Shown in pieces: positions 5,650-9,071 of a DNA stretch of 9,071 nucleotides. Each line of letters opens with the position of its first letter. Within the stretch, counting starts at the first letter, position 1. Under the pieces are notes generated by a model. The model saw only the letters and a list, made by a program, of their open reading frames with translations, had not been told where the DNA came from and searched no databases. Both the position numbers and the translations under genes were made by a program. This stretch comes from Methylobacteriaceae bacterium (GTDB taxonomy: Bacteria > Pseudomonadota > Alphaproteobacteria > Rhizobiales > Beijerinckiaceae). The stretch is from the NCBI GenBank assembly GCA_019247255.1, contig JAFAPJ010000099.1, positions 1 to 9,071 on the forward strand. Reading direction: 5' to 3'.

Positions 5650-6264
5650 ATGTCGCGCCCGATCGCCTTCGCGCTCGCCGTCGCTCTCGCGGCCTCCGAG
5701 CCGGGCCCCGCGGTCGCGCAGGCGCAGCTCGATCAGACGTCCCCCCAGCGCACCGGACCCGACGCACCCCAGCCGCCGCGCCGCGCCACGACGCTCGACG
5801 ACCTCTTCGCCCGCCTCGCGGCCGCGAAGGACGAGACGGAGGCGAACGGCGTCGCGAACCTCATCGAGCGCCGGTTCGGCCGCTCGGGCAGCGACACGGC
5901 GGACCTCCTGATGGAGCGGGCCGGGATCGCGCTGGGCGCGAAAGACGCCCCGCTCGCGGTCGAGCTCCTCGACCGCGTGACGAGCCTGAAGCCGGATTGG
6001 GCCGAGGCTTGGAGCCGGCGGGCCACCGCCTTCTATCTCCTGGACGATACGGCGGCGGCCGTAGCGGACCTTCGGGAGGCCCTACGGCGCGAGCCCCGGC
6101 ACTTCGGCGCCTGGAGCGCGCTCGGCGCCATCGCGCTCTCGAACGACGACAAGAAGCGCGCGCTCGAAGCCTTCCGGCACGCGCTCGCGATCCATCCCTA
6201 TCTCGAGGACGCCAAGAAAGCGGTCGAGCGGCTCGCCCCCGAGGTCGACGGCCGCGACCTGTAA
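5650..6264 (+). CDS. Exported tetratricopeptide-repeat protein
   Basis: The 204-residue protein has a signal peptide (MSRPIAFALAVALAASEPGP, with AVAQA-QLD near residue 25 as likely cleavage site), a Pro/Arg-rich stretch (30-46), a helical segment (48-78) and three consecutive 34-residue TPR units. The units cover about 84-117 (ending VTSLKPDW), 118-151 (AEAWSRRATAFYLLDDTAAA...) and 152-185 (FGAWSALGAIALSNDDKKRA...). Each has the usual Ala/Gly at position 8 and a Pro near its end. TPR arrays bind other proteins, so this is probably a periplasmic scaffold or adaptor; the partner is not evident. The ATG at 5650 was preferred over a TTG at 5614 because the signal peptide starts there. It may share a transcript with the exported-protein gene upstream, and it converges on the DUF1036 gene 23 bases downstream. 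Confidence 0.85.
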   Translation: MSRPIAFALAVALAASEPGPAVAQAQLDQTSPQRTGPDAPQPPRRATTLDDLFARLAAAKDETEANGVANLIERRFGRSGSDTADLLMERAGIALGAKDAPLAVELLDRVTSLKPDWAEAWSRRATAFYLLDDTAAAVADLREALRREPRHFGAWSALGAIALSNDDKKRALEAFRHALAIHPYLEDAKKAVERLAPEVDGRDL

Positions 6265-6287
6265 GGGCCGCGCGCCCGAGCCTCGGG
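6265..6287. terminator. Hairpins between convergent genes
   Basis: The 23 bases between the stop codons of the TPR and DUF1036 genes hold two adjacent stems: GGGC-N5-GCCC (6265-6277) and CCCGA-GCC-TCGGG (6275-6287). A symmetric hairpin between convergent stops can end transcription from both sides. No T run follows on either strand, so termination may be weak or Rho-assisted. Confidence 0.45.
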
Positions 6288-6731
6288 TCAGCGGGCCGGC
6301 GGAGGCGCCCCGCCGCCCGCCCGGCCGGGATCCGTGAGCTGGACGGTCCAGCTCTTCTGCTCGCCCGTATCGACCTCGAAATAGCCCGACCGGTCGAAGC
6401 CGCGGGCGAGGCAATCCTCCACGCCGCGGATCGTGAACTCGCGCTCCCGGGTGCACATGAAGGCGCGGCCGCTCCACTCGCCGCCCCGGTCGTAATCGAC
6501 CGCGTAGACGTAGTAGAACCGCGCCGCGAGCTCGCCCTTGAGGAGGGTCTCGCAGGCGCGGGGCGCGAGATTCCACCAGCCCTCCGTCACCCAGCCGGCG
6601 GGATCGCGGTAGCCGAGCGAGACCCCGACCCGGCTCTCCGTCATGTTGCAGAGCCGCAGGTCCGCGCGCGCCGCGGATGGCGCGACCACGAGGGCCGTCG
6701 CGGCCCCGATGAGGAGGGCGAACCGCGTCAC
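6288..6731 (-). CDS. Exported DUF1036 family protein
   Basis: The 147-residue protein has a clear signal peptide (MTRFALLIGAATALVVAPSA, cut after ARA at residue 23). The mature part begins DLRLCNMTESRVGVSLGYRD, the hallmark start of DUF1036 proteins of alphaproteobacteria. Further family marks are GWVTEGWWNL (46-55), CETLLKGEL, FYYVYAVD (72-79), FMCT and a late EDCLARGFDR. Four cysteines (28, 60, 93, 107) could form two disulfides after export. The family's function is not known. The tail after about residue 134 is Gly/Pro/Ala-rich. The GTG start at 6731 overlaps the transporter stop (GTGA, 6731-6728). No good ribosome site is seen, so translation probably depends on coupling to the transporter gene. 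Confidence 0.9.
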   Translation of the reverse strand: MTRFALLIGAATALVVAPSAARADLRLCNMTESRVGVSLGYRDPAGWVTEGWWNLAPRACETLLKGELAARFYYVYAVDYDRGGEWSGRAFMCTREREFTIRGVEDCLARGFDRSGYFEVDTGEQKSWTVQLTDPGRAGGGAPPPAR

Positions 6732-7666
6732 GGGATGGCCGGGGCCGGCACCCGCCGCGGCCGCGACACCCAGATGCCGAGGAGGATCAGGGCGCCGCCG
6801 CCGAGCTGGACGGGGCTCAGCCGCTCGCCGAGCACGATCCAGCCGGCCGCGGCCGCGACGATCGCCTCGAGGAAGATCACGAGCGACGAGAACACGGCCG
6901 GGAGCCGGCCGAGCGCGACCGAGAGCAATCCCTGTCCCCCGGCATGGCTCACCCAGGCGAGGAGCCCGAGCGTCGTCCAGCCGGCAAGAGAGGTCGGCCA
7001 GAACCGCCCGGCATCGAGGATCAGCGCGACCGGTAGGAGCGCGGCGGCCGTGACGAGCGACGCGACGAGCGTGACCCGGGCCGGCCCCGCGCCTTCTCGG
7101 GCGCGCGCGACCGCCAGGAAGTAGAGCGCGAAGAACAGGGCGGTGGCGATGCCGTAGAGGTCGCCCACCGTGCGGCCGGGCGCGACCTGCAGGCTTTCCC
7201 CGATGAGCGCGACGCCGCCCCCCAGGCAGAGCGCGAGCCCGCCGACGGTCGCGAGGCCCGGCCGCCGCCGGAAGGCGAGCCAGGTGACCAGGACGACGAA
7301 GAGCGGCGCCGTCGTGGCGAAGAAGGTCGCGTTCGCGACCGTCGTGGCGAGGATCGACAGATGCCAGAAGAACAGGTCGCCCGCAAAGGCGAGCCCGGCG
7401 AGGAGGCCCGCGGCGCCGGATCGTCCCGACGGCCGGCCGCGTTCCTCGATCCGCATCCAGGCGGCGAGCAGCGGCAAGGCCAGGACGACGCGCCAGAAGG
7501 CGAGCGCGAACGGCCCGATCTCGGCCGACGCCTGCCGGACGAAGACGGGCGAGACGCCCATCGCGGCCGCGCCGAGGCAGAGCGCCAGGAACGGGAGAAG
7601 GAGGCTCGGGCCCGCGGCGTCGAGGGCCGGGGTCGCCACGGTGCGGGCGGGTGCGGGAGAGGCCAT
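6728..7666 (-). CDS. DMT superfamily transporter, EamA family
   Basis: The 312-residue inner-membrane protein has about ten hydrophobic segments arranged as two EamA halves. The first half runs from PFLALCLGAAAMGVSPVFVRQA through LALCLGGGVALIG. The second runs from GDLYGIATALFFALYFLAVA to GGGALILLGIWVSR. AMGVSPVFVRQA with FALAFWRVVLALPLL is the usual TM1-TM2 signature, and FLEAIVAAAAGWIVLGERLSPVQLGGGALILLG the usual end of the second half. Family members export amino acids, nucleosides or other metabolites; the substrate cannot be predicted. I chose the ATG at 7666. A GTG at 7741 would add 25 mostly charged residues and span the hairpins upstream. Only a weak GAAG precedes the ATG. The 3' end overlaps the DUF1036 start, so the two form an operon. 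Confidence 0.9.
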   Translation of the reverse strand: MASPAPARTVATPALDAAGPSLLLPFLALCLGAAAMGVSPVFVRQASAEIGPFALAFWRVVLALPLLAAWMRIEERGRPSGRSGAAGLLAGLAFAGDLFFWHLSILATTVANATFFATTAPLFVVLVTWLAFRRRPGLATVGGLALCLGGGVALIGESLQVAPGRTVGDLYGIATALFFALYFLAVARAREGAGPARVTLVASLVTAAALLPVALILDAGRFWPTSLAGWTTLGLLAWVSHAGGQGLLSVALGRLPAVFSSLVIFLEAIVAAAAGWIVLGERLSPVQLGGGALILLGIWVSRPRRVPAPAIP

Positions 7667-7676
7667 ATGCTTCGAT

Positions 7677-7722
7677 GCGGGTCTGACCCGCGGGACGGCG
7701 GTGACTCGGCTCGCCGCGTCCC
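7677..7722. promoter_or_regulatory. Inverted repeats in the divergent region between transporter and DUF1244 genes
   Basis: The 115-base divergent gap (7667-7781) holds a perfect GCGGGT-CTG-ACCCGC dyad (7677-7691). Right after it comes a longer imperfect stem, GGGACGGCG (7692-7700) with CGCCGCGTCCC (7712-7722), with a two-base bulge. CGTCAT occurs twice further on (7726-7731 and 7743-7748). The dyads could be operators for one or both genes or leader hairpins of the transporter mRNA. I found no clear -35/-10 pair. Confidence 0.4.
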
Positions 7723-7781
7723 TTACGTCATCGCGCGACACCCGTCATGAGCCGGCCCGTCGCGGCCGGCAGGAGAGAGCC

Positions 7782-8081
7782 ATGCCCTTCGACGACGCGA
7801 CCCGCACCGAGCTCGAAGCCGCGGCCTTCCGCCGCCTCGTCGAGCATCTGCGCGCCCGCACCGACGTGCAGAACATCGACCTCATGAATCTCGCGGGCTT
7901 CTGCCGGAACTGCCTGTCGAACTGGCTCAAGGACGCCGCGGACGAACGCGGGATGCCGCTCGGCCGCGACGAGAGCCGCGAGCACGTTTACGGCATGCCC
8001 TACGAGACCTGGAAGGCGCAGCATCAAGCCGAGGCGCGTCCGGACCAGCTCGCCGCCTTCTCGGCGACCCCACGGCATTGA
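7782..8081 (+). CDS. DUF1244 family protein
   Basis: The 99-residue protein matches DUF1244, a family frequent in alphaproteobacteria and some gammaproteobacteria. It has FRRLVEHLRARTDVQNIDLMNLAGFCRNCLSNWLKDAA (16-53) followed by YGMPYETWKAQHQ (70-82). The core CRNC (residues 41-44) gives a CxxC pair within a helical context, which could bind a metal or be redox active; the biochemical role is not known. No signal peptide or membrane segment is present, so it is cytoplasmic. The ATG at 7782 has a strong AGGAG ribosome site 6-7 bases upstream. It stands alone: divergent from the transporter and convergent with the SDHAF4-like gene, 29 bases apart. Length is normal for the family. Confidence 0.93.
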   Translation: MPFDDATRTELEAAAFRRLVEHLRARTDVQNIDLMNLAGFCRNCLSNWLKDAADERGMPLGRDESREHVYGMPYETWKAQHQAEARPDQLAAFSATPRH

Positions 8082-8082
8082 T

Positions 8083-8104
8083 CCGCGACCGCAGGACGCC
8101 GCGG
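8083..8104. terminator. Weak hairpin between convergent genes
   Basis: CCGCG (8083-8087) and CGCGG (8100-8104) can pair around a 12-base loop in the 29-base gap between the DUF1244 and SDHAF4-like stop codons. The stem is short and no T run follows, so a terminator role is only possible. Confidence 0.25.
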
Positions 8105-8110
8105 GCCGGC

Positions 8111-8323
8111 TCAGAAATCGATCGCCCGGCCCCCGATCTCCCAATCCTCGTAGCGGACGGGATCGGGCCCGCCGCGTCCGTTCACCTCGCGGCGCCGGCC
8201 GAGCTCGGCCGCGCGGGCCTCGAGCGCGGCGCGGCGCTCCCTCGCCTCGGCGAGCGCGCGGCGGGCCGCCTCCGAGAGGTCAGGGCGCGCAGGACGGTCG
8301 GGCGGAGCGGCGTCGTCGGTCAT
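8111..8323 (-). CDS. DUF1674 / SDHAF4-like succinate dehydrogenase assembly factor
   Basis: The 70-residue protein ends with the diagnostic DUF1674 signature NGRGGPDPVRYEDWEIGGRAIDF (residues 48-70), in which the GP-x-PVRY-x-DWE and terminal DF are highly conserved. A charged Ala/Arg/Glu helix (about 17-46) precedes it. The eukaryotic relatives SDHAF4/Sdh8 hold the flavinylated SdhA subunit and promote succinate dehydrogenase assembly, and the bacterial proteins are presumed to do likewise in the cytoplasm. Residues 1-16 (MTDDAAPPDRPARPDL) look disordered. The ATG at 8323 is the only reasonable start. It has no well-spaced ribosome site; AAGG lies within 6 bases of the ATG, so the mRNA might have a very short leader or none. 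No sdh gene is visible in the window. It is divergent from rsmB across 50 bases. Confidence 0.9.
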   Translation of the reverse strand: MTDDAAPPDRPARPDLSEAARRALAEARERRAALEARAAELGRRREVNGRGGPDPVRYEDWEIGGRAIDF

Positions 8324-8373
8324 CGCCTTGAGGTGTGGACCGGCCGGCCGGCCGTCAAGCCGGGACGGGCGCG
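8324..8373. promoter_or_regulatory. 50-bp divergent region with CCGG tandem run
   Basis: This short gap must serve both the SDHAF4-like gene and rsmB unless rsmB starts at 8335. It contains CCGGCCGGCCGGCCG (8340-8354), a tandem CCGG run, flanked by CTTGA (8327-8331) and TCAAG (8355-8359). On the minus strand TTGACG (8358-8353) lies 17 bases from CACCTC (8335-8330), a poor -10. If used, transcription would begin close to the SDHAF4-like ATG. All promoter statements here are inference. Confidence 0.3.
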
Positions 8374-9071
8374 GTGAGGACGCGTCCGGGGGGCGCCCGG
8401 GCGGCCCCGGCGGCCGACGCGCCGGGCCTCGCCCCGCGCCGGACGGCGCTCGCGGCCGTGACCGAGGTCCTGCGCACCGGGATCGGGCTCGACGAGGCGC
8501 TGGCCCGGCTCGGCGGGGAGGATCCCGCGCTTGCGCGCGCCATCGCGGTCTCGACCTTCCGGCGATTCGGGACGATCTGGCGCGTGCTCGAGGAGCGGCT
8601 CGACCGGGGCGTCCCGGGCGACCCGGAGGCGCTTGCGCTTCTCGCGACGGGCGTCGCCCAGGTTTTGCTGCTCGACGTCCCGGATCATGCGGCCGTGGAC
8701 GTCACGGTCCGCCTCGCCCGCGAAAGCCGGCGCTTCGCGCATCTGGGCAACGTGGCGAACGCCGTCCTGCGCCGGGTGGCCCGCGAACGCGACGCGATCC
8801 TCGCCGCCGACGATCCGGTTCTCGACGTGCCGGCCTGGCTCGGCGCGCGCTGGCGCGCCCGGTACGGCGACGCCCGCACGGTCGCGATCGCCCGAGCGGC
8901 GCGCGAGGGCGCCGCGCTCGACCTCACCGTGAAGGCGGACGCAGCCGGCTGGGCCGAGCGCCTCGGCGGGATCGTGCTGCCGACCGGGAGCGTGCGCCTC
9001 GCAGGGCGCGCCGCCGTGCCGGACCTCCCGGGCTACGCCGAAGGCGAGTGGTGGGTGCAGGACGCGGCGGC
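8374..9071 (+). CDS. rsmB: RsmB-family 16S rRNA (cytosine-C5) methyltransferase, N-terminal part
   Basis: The visible 232 codons encode the N-terminal NusB-like RNA-binding domain and linker of an RsmB (Sun/Fmu) type enzyme, which in E. coli methylates C967 of 16S rRNA. Evidence is ALAAVTEVLRTGIGLDEALA (25-44), a helical bundle, and especially AAVDVTVRLARESRRFAHLGNVANAVLRRVARER, the conserved late NusB-domain block (A-V-x-V-x-LA...NAVLRR). The gene is cut at WWVQDAAA, the QD-x-A-A entry to the SAM-binding domain, so the methyl-donor site and the two catalytic cysteines lie outside. The start is uncertain: the GTG at 8374 follows a GGGACGGG stretch, while a GTG at 8335 is also in frame, just after a stop at 8329. 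Residues before about 20 are Pro/Ala/Gly-rich in either case. A divergent RsmB paralogue cannot be excluded without the C-terminus. Confidence 0.85.
   Translation, partial: MRTRPGGARAAPAADAPGLAPRRTALAAVTEVLRTGIGLDEALARLGGEDPALARAIAVSTFRRFGTIWRVLEERLDRGVPGDPEALALLATGVAQVLLLDVPDHAAVDVTVRLARESRRFAHLGNVANAVLRRVARERDAILAADDPVLDVPAWLGARWRARYGDARTVAIARAAREGAALDLTVKADAAGWAERLGGIVLPTGSVRLAGRAAVPDLPGYAEGEWWVQDAA

Noticed and set aside
5316..7124. 602-codon plus-strand frame across three genes
   Set aside because: It is an Arg/Pro/Ala/Gly-rich shadow frame typical of high-GC DNA and conflicts with the exported-protein, TPR and DUF1036 genes, which have recognisable features.
8320..8742. 140-codon minus-strand frame opposite rsmB
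   Set aside because: It is the complement shadow of the NusB domain coding sequence and has no features of its own.

Overview
The window is about 9 kb of very GC-rich bacterial DNA with dense, tightly packed genes. The DUF1244, DUF1674/SDHAF4-like, DUF1036 and RsmB proteins together point to an alphaproteobacterium of the Hyphomicrobiales, probably Methylobacterium-like. That assignment rests on family content and composition, not on a marker gene. There is no rRNA, tRNA, CRISPR array, insertion sequence or phage gene that I can see. No gene-free stretch exceeds 300 bases; the longest is 4991-5187.

Left half (1-4990): an accessory metabolic locus. A LysR-type regulator (4091-4990, +) is divergent from a six-gene minus-strand operon. 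In transcription order the operon encodes a SnoaL/NTF2-like protein (3981-3565), an epoxide-hydrolase-type alpha/beta hydrolase (3560-2682), an NmrA-like NAD(P)-dependent reductase (2685-1753), an antibiotic-biosynthesis-monooxygenase (ABM) domain protein (1756-1388), a second Asp-nucleophile alpha/beta hydrolase (1352-447) and a YcaC-like cysteine hydrolase that runs off the left edge (450-1). Three of the five junctions are 4-base GTGA/ATGA overlaps and one is a 4-base gap, so translation is probably coupled. The 109-bp divergent region carries a TGGAA-N7-TTCCA inverted repeat, a candidate LysR operator. The enzyme set suggests oxidation, reduction and hydrolysis of a small organic compound, either detoxification or catabolism; the substrate cannot be read from the sequence.

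Middle (5188-6731): two exported proteins on the plus strand, a small protein with a basic/aromatic N-terminus and a three-repeat TPR protein. They converge on a secreted DUF1036 protein whose gene overlaps the end of a DMT/EamA-family transporter gene (7666-6728).

Right end (7782-9071): core-type genes. These are DUF1244 (+), a 70-residue DUF1674/SDHAF4-like succinate dehydrogenase assembly factor (-) and, divergent from it across 50 bp, the NusB-domain half of the 16S rRNA methyltransferase RsmB (+), cut by the right edge. The left operon looks like accessory DNA beside this conserved housekeeping stretch.
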